Shown here: piece by piece, positions 40,393 through 49,121 of the stretch
Position numbering within the stretch: position 1 is the first letter of the stretch
Layout of the letters: every line of letters begins with the position of its first letter
From: Serratia quinivorans
GTDB lineage: Bacteria; Pseudomonadota; Gammaproteobacteria; Enterobacterales; Enterobacteriaceae
Direction: 5' to 3'
NCBI GenBank assembly: GCA_900457075.1
Contig: UGYN01000002.1
Location: 3,534,001 to 3,598,000 of the forward strand
DNA: 64,000 nucleotides
Notes under the pieces: model-generated
What the model saw: only the letters and a program-made list of their open reading frames with translations
Database searches by the model: none
Told to the model about the DNA's origin: nothing
Translations under genes and position numbers: made by a program

Positions 40393-40420
40393 GCCGCTGG
40401 CATCCCCAGCGGCCTTTTTT
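40393..40420 (+). terminator. Plus-strand intrinsic terminator without an annotated upstream gene
   Basis: GCCGCTGG with loop CATCC and CCAGCGGC, then C and six T residues. It overlaps the end of the IprA-like gene but is oriented for rightward transcription, where no gene is seen between 40180 and 40392. Confidence 0.7.
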
Positions 40421-41099
40421 AATAACGCTGAGGCAAATTAAACACCTGAGTCAGGTGGCCTTTCTCCATGGCGATATAACCGCCGGTCTTCAAGTCACTC
40501 AAACATTTTAATATGGTGCTGCGCGCCAGTGTGGTGCGTTCCTGAATATACCTCAATGCCGAATAGTCGAGCCTTGTGCTTTCTGGCGCATTGATCAATT
40601 CCAATAGCTTACCGCGGATGGCGTCATAAGCATGGTTATTCAGCAAGTGCAGGTCACGCAGGCTGGCAAAATGCAGCTGATAAGCCAAAATGCGAGAGAC
40701 GTCGGCCCATAACATGGGGTGCTGGTCGAGCTTTTGCAGCACCTTGCTGCCTGCCACCACATGGATCTCACAGTCTTTTTCCAGATGCAGATAGGTTTGT
40801 CCCACCGGGTGCAGCAGTTCCGCCAGGCCGATGATATGCGGCGCGTAGATGGTGGTCATCAGCAGATCGTCCGCCTGACGATGCAGGTTGACCGCACCCT
40901 GCAATAGCAGGAATACCTGAGGATTTTTACCGCTGAACTGGCGTGAGCGTCTGGCGGTCACTTCGACGGCCTCGGGTTTCAGCTCCGCCATCAGACGAGC
41001 AATGATGTCGCTTGGCTTATGCGGAATGATTTTTTGCAGCGCATCGTTGAAGTGGTCGTTGCCTGGAGCACTCCCGGCTGCATGCGGCTTGTCTGTCAC
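40419..41099 (-). CDS. CRP-fold helix-turn-helix regulator, IprA-like
   Basis: A 226-residue protein with an N-terminal cyclic-nucleotide-binding-type beta-roll (LLLQGAVNLHRQADDLLMTT) and a C-terminal winged helix (LRYIQERTTLARSTILKCLS). The C-terminal part, including NNHAYDAIRGKLLELI and the ending NLPQRY, matches E. coli YaiV/IprA, which lowers resistance to hydrogen peroxide. It is upstream of the RND pump operon in the same direction, so it could regulate the pump; that is inference. Confidence 0.75.
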   Translation of the reverse strand: MTDKPHAAGSAPGNDHFNDALQKIIPHKPSDIIARLMAELKPEAVEVTARRSRQFSGKNPQVFLLLQGAVNLHRQADDLLMTTIYAPHIIGLAELLHPVGQTYLHLEKDCEIHVVAGSKVLQKLDQHPMLWADVSRILAYQLHFASLRDLHLLNNHAYDAIRGKLLELINAPESTRLDYSALRYIQERTTLARSTILKCLSDLKTGGYIAMEKGHLTQVFNLPQRY

Positions 41100-41259
41100 C
41101 TTGATTCCCCGTTAATCAGCACGTTAGCTTGTAGTTTATGCGTGTTGTACCGGCTGAGTATAGGGGAGGCTGCTTAATTCGGGGAATTAAACGTTCTTTG
41201 CCCTGGGCGTAACCCACTGCCGGGGGAATGAGTGGCAGTGGGTATAGCTGGGAATGGGG

Positions 41260-41640
41260 TTACTTGATCATTTTTTGCAGTTTGGTTTTCTGCTCTGGCG
41301 TCAGGGTTTGCATTACGTCAAACAAGTAGCGGTAACGGATATATTCCGCCTGTTGTTGATAAATGCCCATTTCAGCAATGCGTTTTTTTACCGTTGGCTC
41401 GTCCCACTGAGAGGAGCCAAGCACTTTCAGAATGGCGCCGTTGTCGACCTTATCCGTTTTTATGCTGTCGAGCTGCAGTTGCGCCTTATCGCGAATAACA
41501 TGTATTTCCTGACGCTGTGTTTGGCTCAGATCCAATACACCGGCCAGACGACTGGCGCTTTGCAAGCCTTCGGCGGCAAAAACAGAACCGGCGGAAAATA
41601 AACACATGCCGGCGATCAGCATTTTTATTCTTTTTTTCAT
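41260..41640 (-). CDS. Spy/CpxP-like periplasmic chaperone
   Basis: A 126-residue exported protein with a signal peptide (LFSAGSVFA-AE) and the LTxxQ motif (LTPEQKTKLQ) plus a second similar motif (LDLSQTQRQEI). Small helical cradle chaperones of this family counter protein misfolding in the envelope and are usually induced by Cpx or Bae. Single-gene unit. Confidence 0.82.
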   Translation of the reverse strand: MKKRIKMLIAGMCLFSAGSVFAAEGLQSASRLAGVLDLSQTQRQEIHVIRDKAQLQLDSIKTDKVDNGAILKVLGSSQWDEPTVKKRIAEMGIYQQQAEYIRYRYLFDVMQTLTPEQKTKLQKMIK

Positions 41641-41759
41641 TATCTACTCCTTATATTTGTCTCATGGCGATATTACGCATTAATTTAAATTCAGTGCGGT
41701 TGCGAATGTTTCAAGATATATTCAAATTGAAGGTTTTTATTTTATTTCATAAGGTTGTG

Positions 41760-41792
41760 CCCAGAGTCCGAAATTGGACTCTGGGTTTATTT
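41760..41792. terminator. Strong hairpin between LysR and Spy-like genes
   Basis: CCCAGAGTCC-GAAATT-GGACTCTGGG is a perfect 10-bp stem followed by TTTATTT on the plus strand. It lies after the minus-strand LysR gene. It contains a sequence related to the palindrome at 40284. Confidence 0.6.
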
Positions 41793-41841
41793 AAATAATA
41801 TGCCGGGAGTGGTAGCCGTATGCGTTAATGGATGCTGGCGG

Positions 41842-42789
41842 TTAGACCAATCGATGTTCGTGCAGCTTAATGGTATTCATGATGCTGTCCATCATCACCT
41901 GCACCCGGTGGGGTAACACGCCACGTTGGCGGTAAATAAGATACGCCTGCATATCGATGCAGCGTTCGCGCTCAATGCAGGGCAGCAGTGAACCGGACTC
42001 CAGCGCCGAGGCCACCGAGTAGTAAGGGGCATAAACAATGCCCAGCCCCTGCTTGGCTAACTCAATCGCCGGCAGAATATTGTCGCAGATGCTGGTGCCG
42101 TTGACCGCTACATCGACCAACTGCCCCAGCGAGTTGTAACAGCTCCAGGTATTACGGCTGCCGCCCAATACCCGCAGGGTGATGCAGCGATGCTGCGTCA
42201 ATTCAGTCGGCTCCACGAGCGGAGAGTTGGCGATATAATCCGGCGATGCAAACAGCCCCACCCGGAAGCGGGTCAGTGGTCGGGCGATCAGGCTTTCATT
42301 CTGTGGCTGGAAGAAACTGATCAGCAGATCGCTGTCACTGTCGAAAACCGCGCCATATTTTTTCTCTCGTTCATCCGGATTGCGGGTCACCAGGTCGACG
42401 ATCAGTTCGGGTGACTCGCGCAGCAACGGCGGCAGTAGATAACGGGTCAGGAATGAATGGATGCCGATCGGTGCGCCAAGCGTCACCATGCCGTTCAGGC
42501 TTTGTTTATAGGTGCCGGACATATCGAGCAGGTCGTTATGCTCATCCAATAGCTGAGCGGCGCGACGTAAAAACTGTTCACCAAACTCGGTCAAAGACAG
42601 CGTTCGTGGGCTGCGTAGAAATATCTCCAGGCCAAGTCGCCGTTCCAGCGCCGTCAGGGTGCGCGACACATTGGATTGCGGCATATCCAGCAGCTGTGCC
42701 GCCTTGCTGACGCTGGCGGTTTCGGCGATGGTGCGAACGATCCTGAGTTCGTCGATCCTGAAGTCTTTTGCTTTCACGCGGTGAGCCAT
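41842..42789 (-). CDS. LysR-family transcriptional regulator
   Basis: A 315-residue LysR regulator (MAHRVKAKDFRIDELRIVRT; helix-turn-helix SVSKAAQLLDMPQSNVSRTL). Divergent from the DUF3313 lipoprotein - yiaW - yiaV cluster. A 9-4-9 palindrome lies immediately upstream of its start (42798-42819). The ATG ending at 42789 was chosen over one 18 bases earlier because it fits the family N-terminus. Confidence 0.83.
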   Translation of the reverse strand: MAHRVKAKDFRIDELRIVRTIAETASVSKAAQLLDMPQSNVSRTLTALERRLGLEIFLRSPRTLSLTEFGEQFLRRAAQLLDEHNDLLDMSGTYKQSLNGMVTLGAPIGIHSFLTRYLLPPLLRESPELIVDLVTRNPDEREKKYGAVFDSDSDLLISFFQPQNESLIARPLTRFRVGLFASPDYIANSPLVEPTELTQHRCITLRVLGGSRNTWSCYNSLGQLVDVAVNGTSICDNILPAIELAKQGLGIVYAPYYSVASALESGSLLPCIERERCIDMQAYLIYRQRGVLPHRVQVMMDSIMNTIKLHEHRLV

Positions 42790-42797
42790 TCTGAGTT

Positions 42798-42819
42798 TGT
42801 ATATCAAAAATGATATACA
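42798..42819. promoter_or_regulatory. Perfect palindrome TGTATATCA-AAAA-TGATATACA
   Basis: Two perfect 9-bp arms with an AAAA spacer, 9 bp before the LysR start and 96 bp before the lipoprotein start. Position suits autoregulation by the LysR protein or by another dimeric repressor. Confidence 0.7.
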
Positions 42820-42914
42820 TTTTTGCCGTTATTGTCATATGACTTATCACTGACCGGCGGGTATTCTTTTGGTCAATTATTTGCTATGCATTAAAATTGA
42901 CATGGAAGATTATA

Positions 42915-43568
42915 ATGAAAAAAACCTGCGCGATAATTTTACCCGTGGCGTTAACATTGACCGCCTGCTCATCATCGGTCACTGAAAAAGAGAAATACTC
43001 GACGTTTCTGCCTGATTATAATGATATTACCAAGAGCCAATCTGCCTCCGGTAAGGACGTATTATATTGGAAGGATAAGAACGTTGATTTTTCCAAATAT
43101 AAATATCTGGTTTACCAGCCGATGATCTATTTCCCACGGCCAAAACCTAGCGAGATGGTGAGCCAGCAGGCGCTTGATAATATTCTCAGTTACACCAACA
43201 GGCAGTTCAAGCAAGCTATGGGGTCGCATTTTACCCTGGAGGATGTTCCGCGTGAAAACACGCTGATTTTCCGTGGGGCCATCACGGCGATCGACACGCA
43301 GAAGAAGGGGCTACAGGTGTATGAGGTACTGCCGATTACGCTGCTGGTTGCCGCAACGCAAAGCGTAACCGGCCACCGCACCATGGAAAGCGCCGTTTAT
43401 ATGGAAGGTGAATTTATCGACGCTTCAACCAACCAACCGGTAATCAAAGTGGTGAGGAAGGCGTCCGGAGAGAATCTGAATAATGAAAAGTCGCAGTTAA
43501 AAGTAGCCGATGTGAAAAATGCCATAGATACCATTGCCAATGATATTAAAGAATATAAGACGTCATAG
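42915..43568 (+). CDS. DUF3313-like lipoprotein
   Basis: A 217-residue exported lipoprotein (lipobox LTLTAC near residue 18). The core has KYKYLVYQPMIYF, ENTLIFRGAITAI and the end VADVKNAIDTIANDIKEY, the pattern of DUF3313 proteins. Function unknown. The start at 42915 was chosen because it begins the signal peptide. First of three co-oriented genes. Confidence 0.75.
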   Translation: MKKTCAIILPVALTLTACSSSVTEKEKYSTFLPDYNDITKSQSASGKDVLYWKDKNVDFSKYKYLVYQPMIYFPRPKPSEMVSQQALDNILSYTNRQFKQAMGSHFTLEDVPRENTLIFRGAITAIDTQKKGLQVYEVLPITLLVAATQSVTGHRTMESAVYMEGEFIDASTNQPVIKVVRKASGENLNNEKSQLKVADVKNAIDTIANDIKEYKTS

Positions 43569-43607
43569 ACGTCGGTAATTAGTTTGCCTTATTAACCAGG
43601 GTTTCGC

Positions 43608-43955
43608 ATGTTTCTAGATTACTTCGCTTTAGGCGTATTGATCGCCGTGTTTTTAATTCTGTTTTACGGCGTGATCATTATCCACGATATTCCTTATCTG
43701 CTGGCCAAGAAACGCCAGCACCCGCATCAGGATGCTATCCATGTGGCAGGCTGGGTCAGCCTGTTTACTTTGCATGCCATTTGGCCACTGTTATGGATTT
43801 GGGCGACCTTATACCGGCCGGAACGGGGCTGGGGAATGAGCGACAAAGCTGATCAACCTGATGTGTTGCAGGCACGAATTAATCGGCTCGAAAGTGAATT
43901 GCAGCGTATGCAGACGCAGGTTGCCGCTCAAAGCTCGTCGTCCAATAAAGGTTAA
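43608..43955 (+). CDS. yiaW: DUF3302 membrane protein YiaW
   Basis: A 115-residue protein with two transmembrane helices (ALGVLIAVFLILFYGVIIIH and WVSLFTLHAIWPLLWIWATL) and a C-terminal coiled coil (DVLQARINRLESELQRMQTQ). It matches E. coli YiaW, which is paired with YiaV. It is 9 bp before yiaV. Confidence 0.87.
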   Translation: MFLDYFALGVLIAVFLILFYGVIIIHDIPYLLAKKRQHPHQDAIHVAGWVSLFTLHAIWPLLWIWATLYRPERGWGMSDKADQPDVLQARINRLESELQRMQTQVAAQSSSSNKG

Positions 43956-43964
43956 GCAAACAGT

Positions 43965-45101
43965 ATGGATCTCTTAATTATTCTCAGCTACGTTGCGCTG
44001 AGCTACGGCGTATTCAAACTGTTCCGTATTCCGGTCAATAAATGGACGGTGCCGACGGCGGTGCTTGGCGGTATTTTCATTGTGGGTGCCTTAATCCTGG
44101 GCATGAATTACAACCATCCTTATACCTACCGGGCGCAGAAGATCGCGATATCCGTACCGATCGTCCCGCAGGTCTCGGGGATGATTGTTGAAGTCACCGA
44201 TAAAACCAACGTGTTACTGCGCAAAGGGGAAGTTCTGTTTCGCCTTGATGATACCCGCTACCGCGCCCGACTCAACAAACTGCAGGCGGAGCTTGCCGGT
44301 GCGCAGGCTGATGTACGTGGGCGCCAGGCGACATTGAATGAGTCTGCCGCTAATGTTCAGCGGGTAAATGCCGAGTATGAACGGGCCCGCAAGGATTATC
44401 AGCGCTATGCCAAAGGCGCGACCATGGCGGTCAACCCTTTTTCTGAGCAAGACATCAGCCATGCGCAGCAACAATACCAGGCGCAATCCGCCGCGCTGCA
44501 GGCCGCCAGGGCCCAGTATCAGCAGGCGAAGGAACAGCTTTCGGGCCACTACAACGGTGAAGATGCCCATATCGCCAGCCTGAAGTCACAAATTGCAGAG
44601 GCCACCTATAACCTGGAACAAACCACTATTCGCGCACCCAGCGACGGTTATGTTACCCAGGTACTGGCCAGGCCGGGTACCACGGCGGTGCGTTTGCCTT
44701 TCAAGCCGGTGATGATTTTTATTCCGCAGCAAAAACGGCAGGTGGTAGCGGTATTCCGGCAAAACTCGATCCTGCGTTTAACCGAGGGCGATAAAGCCGA
44801 GGTGGTATTTAACGGCTTGCCTGGCAAAATCTATGGCGGCTCGGTGACGCGGGTGTTGCCGGTGGTACCGGACGGCAGCTACCAGGCCAGCGGGGCATTG
44901 CAGGGGTTAAATGTTGGCGCCCAACAGGAAGGGGTTTACGTGATGATTGATCTGGCCCCCAGCAGGGAACTCGACAAACTGCCCGATGGCGTGACGGCAC
45001 AGACTGCGGTGTATACCGAGCACTTTGAGCATCTTTCCATTATGCGTAAAGTCCTGCTGCGCATGACCAGCTGGATGCACTACCTGTATTTGGATCACTA
45101 G
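43965..45101 (+). CDS. yiaV: HlyD-family membrane-fusion protein YiaV
   Basis: A 378-residue adaptor-type protein with an N-terminal membrane anchor (TAVLGGIFIVGALILGMNYN), a barrel-sandwich segment (PIVPQVSGMIVEVTDKTN), a long coiled-coil hairpin (residues ~100-215) and a conserved end (LLRMTSWMHYLYLDH). It is nearly colinear with E. coli YiaV. No partner transporter is adjacent; with YiaW it may act in an envelope or efflux role. Confidence 0.9.
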   Translation: MDLLIILSYVALSYGVFKLFRIPVNKWTVPTAVLGGIFIVGALILGMNYNHPYTYRAQKIAISVPIVPQVSGMIVEVTDKTNVLLRKGEVLFRLDDTRYRARLNKLQAELAGAQADVRGRQATLNESAANVQRVNAEYERARKDYQRYAKGATMAVNPFSEQDISHAQQQYQAQSAALQAARAQYQQAKEQLSGHYNGEDAHIASLKSQIAEATYNLEQTTIRAPSDGYVTQVLARPGTTAVRLPFKPVMIFIPQQKRQVVAVFRQNSILRLTEGDKAEVVFNGLPGKIYGGSVTRVLPVVPDGSYQASGALQGLNVGAQQEGVYVMIDLAPSRELDKLPDGVTAQTAVYTEHFEHLSIMRKVLLRMTSWMHYLYLDH

Positions 45102-45130
45102 TGGCGAGAGGTTTGTGCCGTTGATTCTAA

Positions 45131-45156
45131 AGCCCGTAATTTAGGTTACGGGTTTT
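45131..45156 (+). terminator. Intrinsic terminator after yiaV
   Basis: CCCGTAA-TTTAGG-TTACGGG is a 7-bp stem followed by TTTT, 32 bp after the yiaV stop. Confidence 0.7.
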
Positions 45157-45190
45157 AGAGGAACTTGGCCGAGGTTTGGTAAATGGTACT

Positions 45191-45649
45191 TTACTCGTTA
45201 AGTAAAGTACTTAAGGTATGACGAGATATCGGCACTAATCCCACCTGAAGCCCAAAGGGCTTGAATACTTTATTTATAATGTCGGAGGTATAGTTACCTC
45301 TGTCATTTTCAATTTCCGACAATGTCTTTCTCGATACCGAAACCAGAGTGGCATAATTTTCCTGTTTTAATCCCAGTACGTCGACTCTCAATGTCTTTAA
45401 AGCTTGCCCCTGAGTGATCTCTCCCAAGAGAAGCAATTTCATGATGTTATGCCGGGCAGAATTCCGTTCAATTGCACTCATCGATTTAGAGGTGCCAGAG
45501 GCTCTTTGGCGCCCTCTCTCTTTTTCTGAATTCACTTCATTTTTCACATCGCTGATGCTGCTGTTTTCTTTATAATTAGCTTTGTTTTTTTCACGCAGCC
45601 GATTAATGGTCTCTCTCGCTGAATCACTCATCTTTTCTGGCGTTTTCAT
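45191..45649 (-). CDS. XRE-type helix-turn-helix partner (HipB-like)
   Basis: A 152-residue protein with a charged, low-complexity N-terminal half and a C-terminal Cro/CI helix-turn-helix (LRVDVLGLKQENYATLVSVS, RKTLSEIENDRG), the fold of HipB antitoxins. The ATG ending at 45649 overlaps the HipA-like stop codon by four bases (ATGA) and is preceded by GGGG. It is the second gene here, after the kinase; classical hipBA has the opposite order. Confidence 0.75.
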   Translation of the reverse strand: MKTPEKMSDSARETINRLREKNKANYKENSSISDVKNEVNSEKERGRQRASGTSKSMSAIERNSARHNIMKLLLLGEITQGQALKTLRVDVLGLKQENYATLVSVSRKTLSEIENDRGNYTSDIINKVFKPFGLQVGLVPISRHTLSTLLNE

Positions 45650-46996
45650 AGCAAACCCCATTTCTTCAACTTCTCTGGTATATAGTCAAAACCGATCGAT
45701 GGCATCTCAATGATTTGCCGGGGAACGCCTCTGTTTTGTAATCTTTCCTTAAGCCCAACCAATTGTTTTGCCGTGGTTTTTAATGCATGCATAAGTTCGT
45801 TTTCAGGCACCAGGTCGGCGAGTGCAGCCGTAATGGCTTCATAGTTGTATTCTCCGCCAACTTCTAATTTTTGTGCCCATTTGGTTGTTCTTGGTATACC
45901 CTCTGGATCTGCTTTCATTGGGGCGAAGTCATAAATTGGGGCTAGCTGAATACTGAAGGAGTCTTTGATAAATGAGGTGTTCCGGCCGTGATTGTCACTA
46001 TTGCCAAAGATAATGTTAAGCAAATCTCTTCGTACCCACTCAATCACAAATTCCCGCACGTCAAAATCAAACCCATGCTCTGTCACCATATTGCTTTGGG
46101 TGATTTTTTCAATCAGTGTCCTTATTGTTATCTCTTGATCCAGGGTTGTACCGGCCGTTTTTTTCAGCATAGAGTCAACCGATTCCATACCGAAGCGCTT
46201 CACCTTGTCGGCAGTTTCAAAACAAATATCAAACCTTGGCAACCAGATTGAAGGATAGGTTATTCCCTCCTCAAGCCGCATGTGTTGGGTTGATATTGTG
46301 TTAAACCCCATGGCTTCCAGCTCATGGTAATAATGAAATTCAGCTCTGACGATGTTGCAGTCAATTTCAGTTTTTTGACCGCGCGGATATTTTACCAAAT
46401 AGGGTATATCCCGGTTGGTCAGGTCATTTTGGAAGGTATCAATCCAAATCCGCTCATCATGGCTGCATCGCAATAGTAACTTTGGTGCTTCTCCGCCCGC
46501 ACCTGTCGCCCCACCTGCGGCGGCACCACGTTGTTGAGCGTAATCGAGAAAGTCGCCGGCTCTGTTTTTGACATCCTCAATGCTAAAAAAACAGTCTGTC
46601 GGCCAGAGGATTAGCCTCGGCTAAAGATTCTTTGATGCGCAAATTCCCGACGGGTGACATGGTGCCATACTTGAGCAGCACAAAGTTCTGTTGGCCAGGG
46701 GTAAGCTCATCAATATCGAGATACTTTAACCAATAGCGGCGGCTTGACCCGTTGGGCACGATGTCGTCCAGAAATTTCATCCAGCCGCGTGGGCCTTCGT
46801 CCTCAAAAAACAGGGAGACAGGATGGTTGATTGAGACGGCGTGGTTATCATCCCGATCTAAATAATCTATCGCAAAGTCGGTGTGATAGTGCAATTCGGT
46901 GATTTTGTATGATTGTTGCTCGCCATCAGGGAAAGCAATATTGGCGACATCAATCCACTGATTGTTGAGGAACGCTTGCAGGGTTAAAGTTTCCAT
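45646..46996 (-). pseudogene. HipA-like Ser/Thr kinase, split by one frameshift
   Basis: Two adjacent frames encode one HipA-like protein kinase toxin. The 5' part (46996-46583) has the HipA N-terminal subdomain (WMKFLDDIVPNGSSRRYWLK, YGTMSPVGNLRIKES); the 3' part (46473-45646) has the kinase core with the catalytic loop GNSDNHGRN and the metal motif APIYDFAP. The 5' frame ends LADRLFF-stop at a run of seven T (plus strand A, 46585-46591). With six T it continues LFFSIEDVKNRAGD and through APKLLLRC into the second part, giving 449 residues. This may be a real loss, slippage or a sequencing error. Confidence 0.8.
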
Positions 46997-47028
46997 ATCC
47001 GCCTCCCGGTAGATAATGAGTCACTAAT

Positions 47029-47116
47029 TACTCATTAAACACGATTTTTCTGTTTAATGTAACTTTTTATACTCACAATTGCCGATTGAGTATAATAATG
47101 TAACTTTAAATACTCA
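47029..47116. promoter_or_regulatory. Repeated TACTCA sites upstream of the hipA-like operon
   Basis: TACTCA at 47029, 47070 and 47111 (each 41 bp apart) and inverted TGAGTA at 47087-47092. The 20-base segment at 47056-47075 recurs at 47097-47116 with two mismatches. Likely operator array for the HTH partner. Confidence 0.6.
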
Positions 47117-47345
47117 TTAAATTGAAGGGAGTGCTGTGTTCTGGTATCCGAAGATAGTGGTTGTCCGCGCAGGGGCTTTCTTGAAACCTCACTGAGCGGG
47201 TTGGCGGATTCGATTTCTGTTTGTCTTGCCACTGCCGGGTTTCCAAAATTTGGGGCGCCACAAAAACGATAATGTTTTAGAAAGTGCCTGGAAGATTCGG
47301 ATTTAATAAGTTGGCTTCAAACTTCATGGGATAAATTGAGGGCAC

Positions 47346-47378
47346 AAAAAAGCCCGCAACGTGAATTGCGGGCTTTTT
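47346..47378. terminator. Bidirectional intrinsic terminator
   Basis: AAAAAAGCCCGCAA and TTGCGGGCTTTTT flank a 6-base loop; both strands end in a T run. No gene is obvious on either side. Confidence 0.8.
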
Positions 47379-47517
47379 CGTTATTGTCACTGGATCTATC
47401 TGGTATCACCGGTGACCTATTTGGTGGGCTGGGGGAATCTGAATAAATCGATTAGTTTGTTGTAATAATTGATAAAAATCGAGTTCAGATTTGTTGGATA
47501 TACCTAAACGTATACCA

Positions 47518-47848
47518 ATGCAGGAAAGTGACACCAATTTAGAGATTGATTTTAGAATCCGGCATCAGCAGTTAACGGCTTTGCCCATCCTTGTTTGATG
47601 AGCTGAATGTCAGGTTTGAAGCACGGAATGTGGCGGATGCTTACCCCGGACACACCGAATTGCTCAAATCGTGCCGTGAAGTAGTTAGCGAAGCAGGTTC
47701 ATCACCATTGCCGACTGTTTTTAGTTCCGGCAGCGTCCACATTATGAACAAGCCTCTGCCCGTTTCCCAAATTGTTCTGAAAAAAAAGATTTATGTAAAA
47801 ACTATGCACACTGTTCACATTGTAATTTATTTCTTTAATATCAAATAA
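47518..47848 (+). pseudogene. Broken small open frame
   Basis: From ATG 47518 a frame reads MQESDTNLEIDFRIRHQQLT and stops at LPILV. Removing one T near 47595 joins it to a frame starting DELNVRFEARNVADAYPGHT and ending at 47848. The first ~65 residues look protein-like, the last ~35 do not. Family not recognised. Confidence 0.3.
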
Positions 47849-47886
47849 TTAACGTAGATTCACTCATCACTCGACTGTGCACTAGT

Positions 47887-48125
47887 GTGCACCCATTGAT
47901 TAAATGGGACATTCTTGTCGATGGCAGCACTATCTTCCAGCCTCGCCGTAGTTATGCCGGGCATAACTATTACGTGCTCATTGAATACAGGCCGCCACGC
48001 TCGAGATCCTGCTGTGCGAAATAGCAAAGCACAAGGGCACCGTTGAGCGACGGGATATCAATATCTATATCACGGTGGAAGACGAAGTAGATAAAATTTA
48101 CGTTGATGATATTAATCGAATTTAA
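47887..48125 (+). pseudogene. Frameshifted remnant of a small protein gene
   Basis: Frame 1 reads VHPLIKWDILVDGSTIFQPR and on to YYVLIEYR (to about 47988); a second frame continues AATLEILLCEIAKHKGTVER and RDINIYITVEDEVDKIYVDD with stop at 48125. The two parts join naturally if one base is changed near 47988. No convincing start. It could be an orphan immunity or antitoxin remnant, but that is a guess. Confidence 0.35.
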
Positions 48126-48325
48126 AAATAGTTTCACACAACTATTAATATAATAATGGATATAACGATGCTCCAAAAAAATAGGCTGAGAAATATAGCG
48201 CTAAATAAGACGCATCTCTTGGTAAAAAAACGAGAGGTAAAGTTGGTGAAATTAATTCTGAACATAGTAACCTGCCCATTCAACATTCCAATCATAAACC
48301 CCAGGTGAAGACAGAGTTCCTGCTA

Positions 48326-48796
48326 CTATTTATTAATGATGTCAGAAGCTCGTACCCTATTTTTACGAAGGAAACTGCGCAAGCGGTCTGTGACATCTTC
48401 ATTGCTTTCGATATCAATAGCCCTGTTAATTTTGTAAGTGTAAAGCGTCGACTCTGTGGCGTAATAATGACAATAGCCGTAAATTAACCCGTTTTTGGGG
48501 TGGTATGCGCTGATGTTGATATCAGTTTCAATGACAATCCCATGTTCACTGGCATAGGTGACGTGCAGGTTGACCGCGACTTTGATGGTGCTGGCATCAT
48601 CAAGCCAGGCTACGTTTTTGTTTTGAAATAACCTGTTATTATTGCAGTTAGTCTGTGAGCTATCTTGGCGCACATCAACGAAAGAGGAAGGTAACTCTTC
48701 GTTTTTATCAGGATGAGGGCATTGTTTAAAAAATAGAGGCAGGAAGATAATGGCAAAAAGCATCAGTAAAGCGAAAACATAATCGAGTAAACCCAT
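48326..48796 (-). CDS. Membrane-anchored hypothetical protein with a WYL-like C-terminus
   Basis: A 156-residue protein with one N-terminal transmembrane helix (YVFALLMLFAIIFLPLFF) and a soluble domain. Its segment GLIYGYCHYYATESTLYTYK, then INRAIDI, resembles the core of WYL-type ligand-binding domains (GYCH...R...F...RI), though the usual Arg is absent. Function unknown. Lower G+C than the chromosome backbone. Confidence 0.55.
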   Translation of the reverse strand: MGLLDYVFALLMLFAIIFLPLFFKQCPHPDKNEELPSSFVDVRQDSSQTNCNNNRLFQNKNVAWLDDASTIKVAVNLHVTYASEHGIVIETDINISAYHPKNGLIYGYCHYYATESTLYTYKINRAIDIESNEDVTDRLRSFLRKNRVRASDIINK

Positions 48797-49121
48797 AAAA
48801 AATCCTTTTATTGAGTTTTATTAGAACGAATAGTCCTTTTTCCTATACAAGAATTACTTGATCTCTCTATGACAACTAATTAGATGGTATACGAGATTTC
48901 ATTAATTTCAAACCCCTTAATGCTATTTTAAGATTCCTCTTGTTTGATGGGGGTTGAAGTGACAATAGCTATAATAAACAATGGCCATACCCTATAGCCA
49001 GATTGTAAAATCGAGATGATATGATGGCGATAAGTTTTCAATGCTCATTAAGTAATTAAAAAAACTAGCGCCACCTTAATGCCGCCCGGATAAAGGGCGG
49101 AATAAAGTTTAATATCTCCCG
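48797..49121. other. AT-rich intergenic region, no gene
   Basis: 325 bp with nothing coding. It should carry the promoter of the minus-strand gene at 48326-48796. A stem CCGCCC...GGGCGG (49082-49100), read on the minus strand, could end the FKBP operon. Confidence 0.5.

Larger units (their letters stand above)
47235..48325. other. Gene-poor, AT-rich decayed stretch
   Basis: About 1.1 kb with no intact gene I can support. It holds a bidirectional terminator (47346-47378), a possible broken frame (47518-47848) and a frameshifted small frame (47887-48125). Base composition is lower in G+C than the flanks, which fits remnants of transferred DNA. Confidence 0.55.

Noticed and set aside
47035-47232. 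65-codon minus-strand frame upstream of the hipA-like gene
   Set aside because: No ribosome-binding site and it covers the repeated TACTCA operator region; the translation is not protein-like.
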